Positions 43,485-53,230 of a stretch of DNA of 64,000 nt are shown here, piece by piece (within the stretch, counting starts at the first letter, position 1; each line of letters starts with the position of its first letter). Below the pieces are notes generated by a model that worked only from the letters and a program-made list of their open reading frames with translations, was not told where the DNA came from and searched no databases. The stretch spans positions 62,001-126,000 of the forward strand of contig NZ_CANNBM010000002.1 of the NCBI RefSeq assembly GCF_947502895.1. The letters are read 5' to 3'. The stretch comes from an uncultured Sulfitobacter sp. (lineage in GTDB: Bacteria > Pseudomonadota > Alphaproteobacteria > Rhodobacterales > Rhodobacteraceae). A program made the position numbers and the translations under genes.

Positions 43485-44366
43485 ATGAGCATGAAGATCG
43501 GGTTTATCGGCCTCGGAAACATGGGCGCACCCATGGCGCATAATCTGGCAAAGGCCGGCCACCATGTCACAGGTTTTGACACTGCTGGTACTTCGGCAGA
43601 AGGCGTCGCGGCCGCAAACACGGCCCAAGCGGCATGCGAGCAGGCTGATTTTGTGATTACCATGCTGCCCAATGGCGCGATCTTGCAAAGCGTCGCAGAG
43701 CAAATCTTGCCGGCTATGAAGTCAGGCGCAGTGTTGATTGATTGCTCGACCGTTGATGTACAAAGCGCGCGGGATGTGGCCGCGAAGGCCGCTGAAACAG
43801 GCGTTGGATTTGTGGACGCGCCCGTATCGGGTGGTGTGGGTGGTGCTGCTGGTGGCACGCTGACCTTCATGGCGGGCGGCACCGAAAGCGCGTTTACCGC
43901 TGCCGCACCTCTCTTTGAGATCATGGGACAAAAGGCAGTGCATTGCGGCGAAGCTGGCGCCGGTCAGGCTGCGAAAATCTGTAATAACATGATCCTTGGC
44001 GCTACAATGGTGGCCACCTGCGAAGCATTCGCTTTGGCCGACAAATTAGGGCTTGAGCGGCAAAAGATGTTTGATGTGGTCAGTACGTCATCGGGTTACA
44101 GTTGGTCGATGAACGCCTATTGCCCTGCCCCCGGCGTTGGCCCAACCTCACCTTCCGACAACGGTTACGCGCCCGGTTTCGCGGCCGAGCTGATGCTCAA
44201 AGATCTTGGTCTGAGCCAGCAAGCGGCCGAAGCCGTGGATGCTGATACCCCGATGGGGGCACTGGCCCGTGCGCTTTATGCGCAGTTTGTTGAAAACGAA
44301 GATGGCCGTGGCAAGGATTTTTCTGCAATGTTGCCCCGTTTTGAGGCGCGCGGACGGGACAGTTAG
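43485..44366 (+). CDS. mmsB: 3-hydroxyisobutyrate dehydrogenase
   Basis: Oxidises 3-hydroxyisobutyrate to methylmalonate semialdehyde, the substrate of MmsA. The protein has 293 residues with the NAD motif GFIGLGNMGAPMAHNLAKAGH, substrate motif VDAPVSGGVGGAAGGTLT and catalytic Lys in GAGQAAKICNNMILGATM. The start at 43485 uses GGAG 7 nt upstream; an ATG at 43473 is also open. Together the mms genes give a full valine route from isobutyryl-CoA to propionyl-CoA. Confidence 0.96.
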   Translation: MSMKIGFIGLGNMGAPMAHNLAKAGHHVTGFDTAGTSAEGVAAANTAQAACEQADFVITMLPNGAILQSVAEQILPAMKSGAVLIDCSTVDVQSARDVAAKAAETGVGFVDAPVSGGVGGAAGGTLTFMAGGTESAFTAAAPLFEIMGQKAVHCGEAGAGQAAKICNNMILGATMVATCEAFALADKLGLERQKMFDVVSTSSGYSWSMNAYCPAPGVGPTSPSDNGYAPGFAAELMLKDLGLSQQAAEAVDADTPMGALARALYAQFVENEDGRGKDFSAMLPRFEARGRDS

Positions 44367-44434
44367 TGTCGCAATTGGGCATTTTCACAAGGATGCGGAC
44401 CTTAGGCTAGAGAAAACAGCCGAAGGAATACGCT

Positions 44435-45772
44435 ATGCCGCGCGCTTTTGACGAATTTGCAGCAACTCTGGAATACAGTGATTTGCCAGATGATGTCCTT
44501 GCGACGCTCAGGCGTTCATTTACGGATATAATGGGTACAGCCGCCGTCGCGTCGACCACCCATATGGCCGATGTCGCGCGCAGGGGTGCTCTGGCGCTGT
44601 TTGGCGCTGGGAGCGTTGGCGCGTCGCGCATCTTGCTGAATGGACAGCAGGTTAGCCCAGCAGGCGCTGCAATGGCGGGTGCGTTTACGATTGATGCCGT
44701 GGATGCACACGATTCAACCTCGCCTGCCAAAGGGCATGCAGGGTCTGCTGTTTTTCCTGCGCTTCTGGCTTATGCCGACGCCCAAAAGCGCCAGATCACA
44801 GGCGCCGAATTTGCGGTTTGGCTGGCGATTGGGTACGAAGTGAGTTATCGGGCGGGGCTTGCCCAGCATGCGACCTGCCCTGATTATCATACATCTGGTT
44901 CGTGGACAGCCACGGGCGTAGCTGTCGCCGTTGCGCGGGCAATGAGGTTGGACCGCACGCAAATACGCCATGCGGCTGGGATAGGTGAGTTTCACGGACC
45001 ACGCAGCCAGATGATGCGCTGCATCGACCATCCCACCATGCTGCGCGATGGTGTCGGTTGGGGCGCGCCATCTGGGCTGACTGCCGCCTATCTCGCTTCC
45101 GAGGGATTTACCGGTGCGCCTGCCCTGACATGCGAAGACGCGCCAGAATTCTGGACAGACCTCGGCACAGCGTGGCGCACATTAGAAGATACCAGTTACA
45201 AGCCCTATCCGTGCTGCCGATGGGCGCATCCCTCCATCGACGCCGCCGCTGACCTGATGTCGGCGCATAAGCTGACCTCGGGTGACATCGCAGGGGTCGA
45301 GATCAGAACCTTCCATCTTGCAACACGGTTGGCGGGGCATCAGCCACAGACATTGGATGAATTTAGCTATTCCATCGCCTTTCCAGTCGCCTGCATGATC
45401 GTCCGTGGCCAGATCGGCATGGCCGAGTTGCAGCCAGAAACCCTGAGTGATCCAGAAATATTGCGCATCAGCACATCAACCCAGCTTATTGACGATCCTC
45501 ATTACACCAAAATATCTGTCGGCAAACGCTGGGCAGAGGTCACGCTGCGGTGCCGCGACGGGCGCAGCTTTACGTCCACCCCGCGCAGCCCGCGCGGTGA
45601 CCGCGACGACCCGATGAGCGATGCCGAGATATCGCAAAAATTTCATACCTTTGCGGATCCCGTTTTGGGGGTTTCGCGTGCGGCGGAGCTTGAAGATCTC
45701 TCAGGACGCTTCGATCAACTCGATGCAAACGAGTTTCACCACCTGCTTGACCTGTGTCACACAGCACCGTGA
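44435..45772 (+). CDS. MmgE/PrpD family protein
   Basis: A 445-residue protein of the 2-methylcitrate dehydratase fold. Signatures are the TITS-like N-terminal helix, AFTIDAVDAHDSTSPAKGHAGSAVFPALLA, KPYPCCRWAHPSIDAA and YSIAFPVACMIVRGQIG. It lies 68 bases after mmsB in the same direction, with GAAGGAAT before the ATG. PrpD acts on 2-methylcitrate, which derives from the propionyl-CoA made by the upstream operon, but the family is broad and prpB/prpC are not here, so the substrate is open. Confidence 0.9.
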   Translation: MPRAFDEFAATLEYSDLPDDVLATLRRSFTDIMGTAAVASTTHMADVARRGALALFGAGSVGASRILLNGQQVSPAGAAMAGAFTIDAVDAHDSTSPAKGHAGSAVFPALLAYADAQKRQITGAEFAVWLAIGYEVSYRAGLAQHATCPDYHTSGSWTATGVAVAVARAMRLDRTQIRHAAGIGEFHGPRSQMMRCIDHPTMLRDGVGWGAPSGLTAAYLASEGFTGAPALTCEDAPEFWTDLGTAWRTLEDTSYKPYPCCRWAHPSIDAAADLMSAHKLTSGDIAGVEIRTFHLATRLAGHQPQTLDEFSYSIAFPVACMIVRGQIGMAELQPETLSDPEILRISTSTQLIDDPHYTKISVGKRWAEVTLRCRDGRSFTSTPRSPRGDRDDPMSDAEISQKFHTFADPVLGVSRAAELEDLSGRFDQLDANEFHHLLDLCHTAP

Positions 45773-45794
45773 AGGTTTGAGCTCTGCCAAACGG

Positions 45795-46037
45795 CTATTT
45801 TCCGACCGTGATCATCATCAACAGGAAAAAGATCACAGGGACGAGTGTCAGTGCGACGATGATCAACGCAGGGTAGCCAAAAGTAGCAATAGCAGCCCCC
45901 CAAAGCATAAGTGCCGTCAAGACAACCGTCATAACGCGAAATTCGATCGTGCCGGTCTGGACCTTGACACGTTCCTTCAATTTCTCGAGCCGCGTGATTT
46001 TGGGCTGCGGCAATATATTTGTAGTATCAGCTGACAT
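45795..46037 (-). CDS. small two-helix membrane protein
   Basis: An 80-residue protein: a charged N-terminal third (ITRLEKLKERVKVQ) and two adjacent hydrophobic segments (FRVMTVVLTALMLWGAAIATF and PALIIVALTLVPVIFFLLMM). I do not recognise the family. GGGAGAGA precedes the ATG at 46037. Direct repeats lie 42-78 bases upstream. It is convergent with the MmgE/PrpD gene. Confidence 0.75.
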   Translation of the reverse strand: MSADTTNILPQPKITRLEKLKERVKVQTGTIEFRVMTVVLTALMLWGAAIATFGYPALIIVALTLVPVIFFLLMMITVGK

Positions 46038-46073
46038 TACGATATCTCTCCCGTTTGTTACGGAAGAAATAAT

Positions 46074-46115
46074 CGCTTTGACCAAAAGCGGGATGTGACA
46101 TTCTGACCAAAAGCG
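46074..46115. repeat. direct repeats upstream of the small membrane protein
   Basis: TGACCAAAAGCG occurs at 46079-46090 and again at 46104-46115, 25 bp apart. The first copy is part of an inverted repeat (CGCTTT / AAAGCG). Position between uvrA and the minus-strand gene start suggests a promoter element. Confidence 0.45.
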
Positions 46116-46143
46116 TCAGATTTAAGGTAATTGACGCTGCGTC

Positions 46144-49026
46144 CTACTCTGCCGCTACCTTGCGCGGGCTGAGCATAGGTTTGAGGTACTTGCCTGTATA
46201 GCTGCCCTCCACCTCTGCCACCTGCTCGGGCGTGCCTTTTGCAACCACTTGACCGCCGCCATCGCCACCTTCGGGGCCGATATCGATGATGTAATCGGCG
46301 GTTTTTACCACATCCAGATTATGTTCGATCACGACGACAGAGTTGCCCTGATCTACCAGCTCATGCAGCACTTCCAATAGCTTGCGCACGTCCTCGAAAT
46401 GCAGACCTGTTGTCGGCTCGTCCAGAATATAGAGCGTGCGGCCCGTAGAACGCTTGCTGAGCTCTTTGGAGAGCTTTACGCGCTGCGCCTCGCCCCCTGA
46501 CAAGGTCGTCGCCTGCTGGCCCACCTTGATATAGCCAAGGCCTACGCGCATCAGTGCGTCCATCTTTTCGCGGATAGACGGTACAGCAGTAAAGAACGTT
46601 TGCGCATCCTCTACGGTCATATCCAGTACGTCGGCGATGCTTTTGCCTTTGAACTTGATCTCCAGTGTCTCACGGTTATAGCGCGCGCCTTTGCAGGTCT
46701 CACACTCGACATAGACATCAGGCAAAAAGTGCATTTCGATCTTGATCACGCCATCGCCCTGACAGGCCTCGCACCGCCCGCCCTTGACGTTAAAGCTGAA
46801 CCGGCCCGGTTTGTAGCCGCGCGCCTTGGCCTCTGGCAGCCCCGCAAACCAGTCGCGGATCGGAGTAAACGCACCCGTATACGTCGCAGGGTTCGAGCGC
46901 GGCGTGCGGCCGATGGGGCGCTGGTCAATGTCGATGACTTTGTCCAAATGCTCTAGACCTTTGATCGTCTCGCAGGGTGCGGGCGTCTGACGCGCCCCGT
47001 TAAGATTCATGGAGGCTGTTTTGAAAAGCGTCTCGATCGTCAGCGTCGATTTCCCGCCACCCGACACACCCGTCACACACACGAATTTGGCGAGCGGGAA
47101 ATCAACGGTCACGTTTTGCAAGTTGTTGCCGGTGGCTTTTACAACCTGGATTTTCTTTTTGTTCCCTTTGCGCCGCTTGGCTGGCACAGAGATTTCGCGC
47201 ACACCAGTAAGGTATTGCCCCGTAACCGAATTGGGGTCGGCGGCAACTTGTTCGGGGGTGCCATGGCTCACCACACGGCCGCCGTGCACACCTGCCCCCG
47301 GGCCAATGTCAAAGACATAGTCAGCCTCGCGAATGGCCTCCTCGTCGTGCTCTACCACGATTACGGTATTCCCCTGATCCCGCAGGTTTTTGAGCGTTAG
47401 CAGAAGGCGGTCGTTATCGCGCTGGTGAAGGCCGATAGATGGCTCGTCGAGCACATACAGAACCCCCGTAAGGCCAGAGCCAATCTGGGAGGCCAAGCGA
47501 ATGCGCTGGCTTTCGCCTCCACTTAATGTACCACTTGAACGCGCAAGTGTAAGATACTCTAAACCAACATTATTCAGGAATCCAAGGCGCTCTCGAATCT
47601 CTTTGAGAATGGCCTTTGCAATCTCGTTTTTCTGCACCGTCAGCTGGTCTGGAACCTTGTTGCACCATTCAAACGCCTCACGGATAGACATCTGCACGAC
47701 CTGCCCTGCGTGCAGCCGTTCTTCGGGTTTACCATCCGCCGGACCAATTTTGACGGCCAATGCTTCGGGCCGCAGGCGGTAGCCTTCACAGGTACCGCAA
47801 GAACGGTTGTTTTGATACCGCTCGAACTCTTCACGAATCCAGTTGCTATCCGTCTCGCGGTAGCGCCGCTCCATATTGGGGATTACCCCCTCGAACACAC
47901 GGCTTACCTCATAGACACGCCCGCCCTCGTCATAGCGAAACTTGATCTCTTCCTTGCCCGAGCCATACAGAAATACCTGCTGGATTTTCGGGTCTATGTC
48001 TTTCCATTTGGCCGATTGGCTAAAGCCGTAATGCTTGGCAATCGCCTCAATGGTTTGTTTGAAATAGGGGCTTTTTCCCTTACGCCACGGGGCCAGCGCC
48101 CCGTCATAGATTTTCAGGTTCTGGTCGGGCACCACTAGGCGCTCGTCAAAGAACAGTTCCTTGCCCAAGCCGTCACAAGACGGGCACGCGCCGAACGGTG
48201 CGTTGAACGAGAACAGGCGCGGTTCGATCTCGGGGATGGTGAAGCCGCTTTCGGGGCAGGCAAATTTCTCGGAGAAGGTAAACCGCTCTGGCTCCCCTTC
48301 GTTTGGTGCTGTCTCGAGGATCGCAATGCCGTCTGCCAGATCCAGTGCGGTGCGGATGCTATCGGCCAGTCTGGTCTCCAGCCCTTCACGCACAACGATC
48401 CTGTCCACAACCACATCAATATCATGGCGGAATTTCTTATCTAAAGTGGGCGGCTCATCCAGCTCGTAGAACTCGCCATTCACTTTCACCCGCTGAAAAC
48501 CGCTTTTGCGCAGCTCCAGAAACTCTTTGCGGTACTCACCCTTGCGATCACGGATGATGGGCGCCAGCAGATAGGCGCGCATACCCTCCTCCATCGTCAT
48601 GATACGGTCGACCATATCCTGCACCTGCTGGGCCTCGATAGGCTTGCCCGTGGCGGGTGAATAAGGGGTGCCGACGCGCGCAAACAACAGGCGCATGTAG
48701 TCGTAAATCTCGGTCACGGTGCCCACGGTAGAGCGCGGGTTTTTTGATGTGGTCTTTTGCTCTATCGAGATGGCAGGCGACAGGCCCGATATGTGATCCA
48801 CATCGGGTTTTTGCATCATATCAAGGAATTGGCGTGCATAGGCGCTGAGGCTTTCAACATAGCGGCGCTGGCCTTCGGCATAGATCGTATCGAACGCGAG
48901 GCTGGATTTGCCCGATCCGGACAACCCCGTAATGACGACCAACTGGTCGCGCGGGATATCCACGTCAATACTCTTGAGATTGTGTTCGCGCGCGCCGCGC
49001 ACTTCGATATTCTTTAACTCAGCCAT
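46144..49026 (-). CDS. uvrA: excinuclease ABC subunit A
   Basis: DNA damage recognition ATPase of nucleotide excision repair, 960 residues. Two ABC ATPase modules are visible: Walker A GLSGSGKSSLAFDT and GVSGGGKSTLTIETL, signature SGGESQRIRLASQI and SGGEAQRVKLSKEL, and Walker B VLDEPSIGLH and ILDEPTTGLH. Two zinc-finger pairs are present (CPSCDGLGK and CEACQGDGVIKIEMHFLPDVYVECETC region). The start at 49026 (MAELKNIEVRGAREHNLK) matches the family. Confidence 0.98.
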   Translation of the reverse strand: MAELKNIEVRGAREHNLKSIDVDIPRDQLVVITGLSGSGKSSLAFDTIYAEGQRRYVESLSAYARQFLDMMQKPDVDHISGLSPAISIEQKTTSKNPRSTVGTVTEIYDYMRLLFARVGTPYSPATGKPIEAQQVQDMVDRIMTMEEGMRAYLLAPIIRDRKGEYRKEFLELRKSGFQRVKVNGEFYELDEPPTLDKKFRHDIDVVVDRIVVREGLETRLADSIRTALDLADGIAILETAPNEGEPERFTFSEKFACPESGFTIPEIEPRLFSFNAPFGACPSCDGLGKELFFDERLVVPDQNLKIYDGALAPWRKGKSPYFKQTIEAIAKHYGFSQSAKWKDIDPKIQQVFLYGSGKEEIKFRYDEGGRVYEVSRVFEGVIPNMERRYRETDSNWIREEFERYQNNRSCGTCEGYRLRPEALAVKIGPADGKPEERLHAGQVVQMSIREAFEWCNKVPDQLTVQKNEIAKAILKEIRERLGFLNNVGLEYLTLARSSGTLSGGESQRIRLASQIGSGLTGVLYVLDEPSIGLHQRDNDRLLLTLKNLRDQGNTVIVVEHDEEAIREADYVFDIGPGAGVHGGRVVSHGTPEQVAADPNSVTGQYLTGVREISVPAKRRKGNKKKIQVVKATGNNLQNVTVDFPLAKFVCVTGVSGGGKSTLTIETLFKTASMNLNGARQTPAPCETIKGLEHLDKVIDIDQRPIGRTPRSNPATYTGAFTPIRDWFAGLPEAKARGYKPGRFSFNVKGGRCEACQGDGVIKIEMHFLPDVYVECETCKGARYNRETLEIKFKGKSIADVLDMTVEDAQTFFTAVPSIREKMDALMRVGLGYIKVGQQATTLSGGEAQRVKLSKELSKRSTGRTLYILDEPTTGLHFEDVRKLLEVLHELVDQGNSVVVIEHNLDVVKTADYIIDIGPEGGDGGGQVVAKGTPEQVAEVEGSYTGKYLKPMLSPRKVAAE

Positions 49027-49107
49027 CAAAACACCCCTAGGTCTACCTTGCGATATAGGCGGGGCCGCGGGATTCTCCAATGCGAAAAGACGAACAAAGA
49101 GTAAACA

Positions 49108-50262
49108 TCACATCTTTCCGCGCCGACGGGCAAGGAAGAGATGCAAGAACAGGCCACAGGCAAAGGCCAGCCCCGCCAGCAGCGGCAAGCTGACATAGCC
49201 CCATCCTGCCAGAGCCAGCGCCATAACCGGCGTGCCGAGCGTGTTGCCCAGATTGCCCATCTGCGCCATAGCACCGTTGGCCTGCGCCTGTGTTGAGGCA
49301 GAGGAGTTCAGTTGCGGCACTGCGGCAAAGCTGGCCCCCTGTATCAGCCCCATTGCCCCTGCAAGCGCCAGACAGGCCAGCGCGCCTGCGGGCATGATCC
49401 ACAGCCAGATCATACACAAAACCGACAGCACAAAGCCCCAGACCACCACATTTACAGCCGAGGTATAGCGCAGCATCACCACCCCCAGCGTCATCGAGAC
49501 AATAATGCTGGTCAGGGGCATCGCCCCCATCACCAACGTCCGCACCGAGGGGTCAAGAAACGGTGGCAAGACCGTCAGGATAGAGACAAAGCAAAACGTA
49601 TAGAACAGCCAGCCAAAGGCAGGCGCCGCAATGTGGGGCGAGCGGTAGATGCTAGCATGACTTGCCAGTACTGCGCGCCATCGCAGCACAGGCGCCTCTC
49701 CCTCTTGCGGCAGGCTGCGCAGCCGCGCGCTGAGAAACAATGCAAAGCCAGCCATATATGCGCCATGCAAAGCAAATAGCGCGGGCAACCCCGCCCAGAT
49801 CGCAAAGGGCCGCCCGACCCAGGCCATCACTGCGAAAGCCACGCCAAAAAACGTCCCCCACAGGGTAAGTGCCACGCCGCGCTGCTGATCTGTCGCGATT
49901 TGGGCGATCAGCGTAGGGGCGGCCACCACGATGGCCAGATGGGACACACCTTCGATCACGCGCAGGGCCAGCATGGCGGGCAAAGGCGGCAACAGCGCCT
50001 GCCCCACAGAGACCGCAGCCCCCAACCACAGCGCGCCCAAAAGCGCGCGGCGGTATCGGATGCGCGCCACAAGCAACCCCGCAATCACGCCCAGAACAAT
50101 ACCAACCCCGCCTACAACCGAGACCAGCCACCCCAGTGCCACGCCACCGTCAGGATAAACGCCCCCCAACAGATCATAAATCACCGAGATTTTGGCATAT
50201 TGCATCGCAGCGCCGAGCCCCGCACCCCAAAGTGCAAGGATCAATCTCCATGAACCGGTCAT
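49108..50262 (-). CDS. MFS transporter
   Basis: A 384-residue transporter with 12 predicted membrane segments. Motif A-like sequence VARIRYRRALLGALWLG follows TM2, and helix 5 carries RGVALTLWGTFFGVAFAVMAWVG. The substrate cannot be told. It starts 10 bases after the methyltransferase gene and is probably cotranscribed with it. Confidence 0.88.
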   Translation of the reverse strand: MTGSWRLILALWGAGLGAAMQYAKISVIYDLLGGVYPDGGVALGWLVSVVGGVGIVLGVIAGLLVARIRYRRALLGALWLGAAVSVGQALLPPLPAMLALRVIEGVSHLAIVVAAPTLIAQIATDQQRGVALTLWGTFFGVAFAVMAWVGRPFAIWAGLPALFALHGAYMAGFALFLSARLRSLPQEGEAPVLRWRAVLASHASIYRSPHIAAPAFGWLFYTFCFVSILTVLPPFLDPSVRTLVMGAMPLTSIIVSMTLGVVMLRYTSAVNVVVWGFVLSVLCMIWLWIMPAGALACLALAGAMGLIQGASFAAVPQLNSSASTQAQANGAMAQMGNLGNTLGTPVMALALAGWGYVSLPLLAGLAFACGLFLHLFLARRRGKM

Positions 50263-50272
50263 CGGGTAGCGT

Positions 50273-50836
50273 TCAACTGCGTTCAGCCATGGCCCATGCG
50301 CAGATGGGCATCATGGGATCGTCTTCGATGTCGTCTTCGCCCTCTACATACTCGGGGGGCCAGACCTCTTCGAGGTTGCGCTGTGCTACATGGCGGTTGC
50401 CCCATTGGAACGACTGTATCAAATGCTCCTCAAACCCGCATTCGATCAGAAAATTCTTGAGCCCGCGCGCAGACCAGCGTGAATTATCCATCGGGGCAGC
50501 GTGAAACGGCACATAGAACGGCACGGCGACCCAGAACTTGCCACCCTTCTTCAACATCTGGCGCACATGTTTAGTGGCAATGTAGGGGCGGTCCAGATGC
50601 TCCCACACCTGATTGGCAAGGATCAGATCGAATTTGCGCGGCTTGCCTGTCTCGGGGTCGATATAGGGGCCTGCGCAAATATCATATTCCGGATAACGAA
50701 ACTGGTCATAGCTTTTGAAATCGAACTGTTGCCCGTAATGGCCCGATATCTCCGCCACCTTGAGGCGGTGCGGTTTCAATTCCTGGATCATCCGGCGCGA
50801 AGCGGGACCCATCACAACGCGATTGAGGCTTACCAT
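50273..50836 (-). CDS. SAM-dependent methyltransferase
   Basis: A 187-residue class I methyltransferase-like protein. Motifs are weak at the SAM Gly-loop, but VAEISGHYGQQ, DLILANQVWEHLDRPYIATKHVRQMLKKGGKFWVAVPFY and SRWSARGLKNFLIECGF follow the Methyltransf_11/23 pattern. The acceptor is unknown. An acidic C-terminal tail (VEGEDDIEDDPMM) is unusual. Confidence 0.82.
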   Translation of the reverse strand: MVSLNRVVMGPASRRMIQELKPHRLKVAEISGHYGQQFDFKSYDQFRYPEYDICAGPYIDPETGKPRKFDLILANQVWEHLDRPYIATKHVRQMLKKGGKFWVAVPFYVPFHAAPMDNSRWSARGLKNFLIECGFEEHLIQSFQWGNRHVAQRNLEEVWPPEYVEGEDDIEDDPMMPICAWAMAERS

Positions 50837-50896
50837 GGGTTGAGTATGTCAGCGCCCGCCCCCGCCGTAAAGCAGCGTCTGCGGGCGCAGTTACGC

Positions 50897-52291
50897 TTAC
50901 ATGTGAATGACTTTGTCGTAAGCATCCAGCACAGATTCGTGCATCATCTCAGACAGGGTCGGGTGCGGGAATACGGTGTTCATCAGGTCTTCTTCGGTGG
51001 TCTCAAGCTGGCGACCTACCACATACCCCTGAATCAGCTCTGTCACTTCGGCGCCAATCATATGTGCGCCCAGCAGTTCGCCCGTTTTGGCGTCAAAGAT
51101 CGTTTTGATCATGCCGTTTTCCTCACCCAATGCGATGGCTTTGCCATTGCCGATAAAGGGAAAACGCCCGACTTTGATATCATAGCCCAGCTCTTTTGCC
51201 TTGGCTTCCGTATAACCGACCGAGGCTACCTGCGGGTGGCAATAGGTGCAGCCTGCGATGCTTTCTGGTTTGACGGGATGTGCATGTTTGCCTGCGATCA
51301 GCTCTGCCACCATAACGCCTTCATGGCTGGCCTTGTGGGCAAGCCACGGTGCACCCGCGATGTCACCAATCGCGTACAGCCCCTCTACCCCCGTGCGGCA
51401 GTACTCATCCGTCACAACGTGGGTGCGGTCAATCTTGACGCCCAGTTCTTCAAGGCCGAGGTTCTCCACATTACCTACGATGCCTACAGCACTGATGACT
51501 GTGTCAAATTCATGCTTTTCCACAGCGCCGCCCACTTCGATATGGGCAGTCACTTTGTCGCCGGCACGATCCAGCTTTTTGACCATCGCTTTTTGCATGA
51601 TCTTCATGCCCTGCTTCTCGAACGATTTCTTGGCGAATGCCGAGATTTCTTCGTCTTCTACCGGCAGCACACGGTCCATAACCTCAACGACAGTCGTGTC
51701 AGCACCGAGCGTGTTGTAGAAACTGGCAAATTCGATGCCAATCGCGCCCGATCCGATCACCAGCAGCTTTTTGGGCATATGAACGGGCTGCAACGCGTGG
51801 CGGTAGGTCCAGACCAGCTTGCCATCCGCCTCGAGACCGGGCAACTCACGCGCGCGCGCCCCTGTCGCCAGGACAATGTTAGGTGCTGTCAGGTTTTCGG
51901 TTCCCTTGGCAGTCTTCACGCTCACCTTGCCCTGTGCAGGGATTATCGCATCCCCCATCACCACGGCAATCTTGTTTTTCTTCATCAAATGGCCAATGCC
52001 GCCAGAAAGCTGTCCTGCAACTTTGCGGCTGCGCTTTACGACAGCATCCAGATCATAGTCTATCCCCTCGGCCTTAAGGCCAAATTCTTTTGCGCGGTGC
52101 ATCAGGTGGAACACCTCGGAGGAGCGCAGCATGGCTTTGGTGGGAATACAGCCCCAGTTCAGACAGATACCACCAAGGTTTTCCCGTTCGATAATGCAGA
52201 CCTTCATGCCCAGTTGCGCGCCACGTATCGCGGCCACATAGCCACCGGGCCCCGCGCCAATTACAATCAGATCATAGGATGTCTCGGCCAT
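50897..52291 (-). CDS. lpd: dihydrolipoyl dehydrogenase (E3)
   Basis: A 464-residue FAD disulfide reductase that reoxidises lipoyl groups of 2-oxo acid dehydrogenases. FAD motif VIGAGPGGYVAAIRGAQLG, redox pair C43/C48 (GGICLNWGCIPTK), NAD motif VIGSGAIGIEFASF, YAIGDIAGAPWLAH and the C-terminal base HPHPTLSEMMHE are all present. It stands alone, away from pdh or suc genes, with a strong palindrome 29 bases upstream of the start. As one of several E3 paralogues usual here, its partner complex cannot be fixed. Confidence 0.95.
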   Translation of the reverse strand: MAETSYDLIVIGAGPGGYVAAIRGAQLGMKVCIIERENLGGICLNWGCIPTKAMLRSSEVFHLMHRAKEFGLKAEGIDYDLDAVVKRSRKVAGQLSGGIGHLMKKNKIAVVMGDAIIPAQGKVSVKTAKGTENLTAPNIVLATGARARELPGLEADGKLVWTYRHALQPVHMPKKLLVIGSGAIGIEFASFYNTLGADTTVVEVMDRVLPVEDEEISAFAKKSFEKQGMKIMQKAMVKKLDRAGDKVTAHIEVGGAVEKHEFDTVISAVGIVGNVENLGLEELGVKIDRTHVVTDEYCRTGVEGLYAIGDIAGAPWLAHKASHEGVMVAELIAGKHAHPVKPESIAGCTYCHPQVASVGYTEAKAKELGYDIKVGRFPFIGNGKAIALGEENGMIKTIFDAKTGELLGAHMIGAEVTELIQGYVVGRQLETTEEDLMNTVFPHPTLSEMMHESVLDAYDKVIHM

Positions 52292-52319
52292 GGTGCACCT
52301 CGCATTGGTCAACAATAAA

Positions 52320-52341
52320 TATAGTTTACCGTTAAACTATA
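52320..52341 (-). promoter_or_regulatory. palindromic operator candidate upstream of lpd
   Basis: Perfect 9-bp arms TATAGTTTA / TAAACTATA around a 4-nt spacer, 29-50 bases ahead of the lpd ATG. The spacing and CG-containing core resemble LacI/GntR-type sites. Confidence 0.55.
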
Positions 52342-52489
52342 CCACCATCAGCGGCAATGGCGAGAGGCGCAGAGCAGCTATGCTTGAACGCGACCGCTTT
52401 TGTTCAGGAAACCAGCCAGCAAACCGGTTGGCGGATGCAGCACCAAGTTCAGAAAGGCGGGCGGGTTTGCCCCCTACCCGCCATTAATT

Positions 52490-53074
52490 TCAAGCCGCCA
52501 GATCGACCTGCAGCTGGCGCAGCGTAAACCCATACCCGCCTGCAGCTGCATAGGCCTGCTCGCCGCGTGTATCTGTGCGACCCAGCGCCGTATTCCGGTA
52601 GGGAAAGCGACCGAACTGGCGGATCACTTCGCGGTGGGCTTGTGCATGGATCAGATTGTCTTTGGCACCATTTGGCATCCGTTCAACCATCAGGCGTATA
52701 CAGCGGTCTTGGTCGCAGAGATTTTCAGAATGCATAAGCGGCAAATAGAAAAACTGGCGTGCGGGCGCGTCGATCTTGAGATCCCAACCCTTGCAAATAG
52801 CGCGTTTGGCCACCGCCAGCGCAATAGGATCAAGCGTAAACGCTTTACCGCTGGCGCGGAACATGTTGCGCGAAAACTGGTCGGTAACGATGAGGTAGGC
52901 AAGTGCGCCCGAAGGATAGGTCAACCACATGCTCAGACCGCCATCGCGGGCAGCTTGCCATGCGGGCATAAACCGTTCGGTTATTTCGGCGTCCACCGCA
53001 TCATCAGCAGCGTACCATCCAGACGGACCTACACGGTCCAGCCAGAAATCCAGCACTTCCTTGGAACTTACCAT
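52490..53074 (-). CDS. DUF924 family protein
   Basis: A 194-residue helical, TPR-like-fold protein of unknown function. The signature LDFWLD near the N-terminus, SGALAYLIVTDQFSRNMFRASGKAF, FYLPLMHSENLCDQD and the final FGRFPYRNTALGR are diagnostic of DUF924. The ATG at 53074 is preceded by GGAGGAG. It is transcribed alone toward lpd; the 198 bases between hold the lpd palindrome and nothing else evident. Confidence 0.92.
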   Translation of the reverse strand: MVSSKEVLDFWLDRVGPSGWYAADDAVDAEITERFMPAWQAARDGGLSMWLTYPSGALAYLIVTDQFSRNMFRASGKAFTLDPIALAVAKRAICKGWDLKIDAPARQFFYLPLMHSENLCDQDRCIRLMVERMPNGAKDNLIHAQAHREVIRQFGRFPYRNTALGRTDTRGEQAYAAAGGYGFTLRQLQVDLAA

Positions 53075-53230
53075 CGCCAACTCCTCCACGCGCCTGTGCG
53101 CCAATACATTGACTTAAGGACAGTTTGAGCGAATTTGATACACACGATTTGCAACAAAAGCGTCACAGATAGCGCAACCATATCCTTCTTGATGCAATAA
53201 GTTTCCTTTAGGGAGCAAAATACCGCCCAT

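Noticed and set aside
50501..52318. 605-codon open frame on the plus strand opposite the methyltransferase and lpd genes
   Set aside because: It is the antisense of two clear genes, has many Cys, His and Phe and no domain; an artefact of codon bias.
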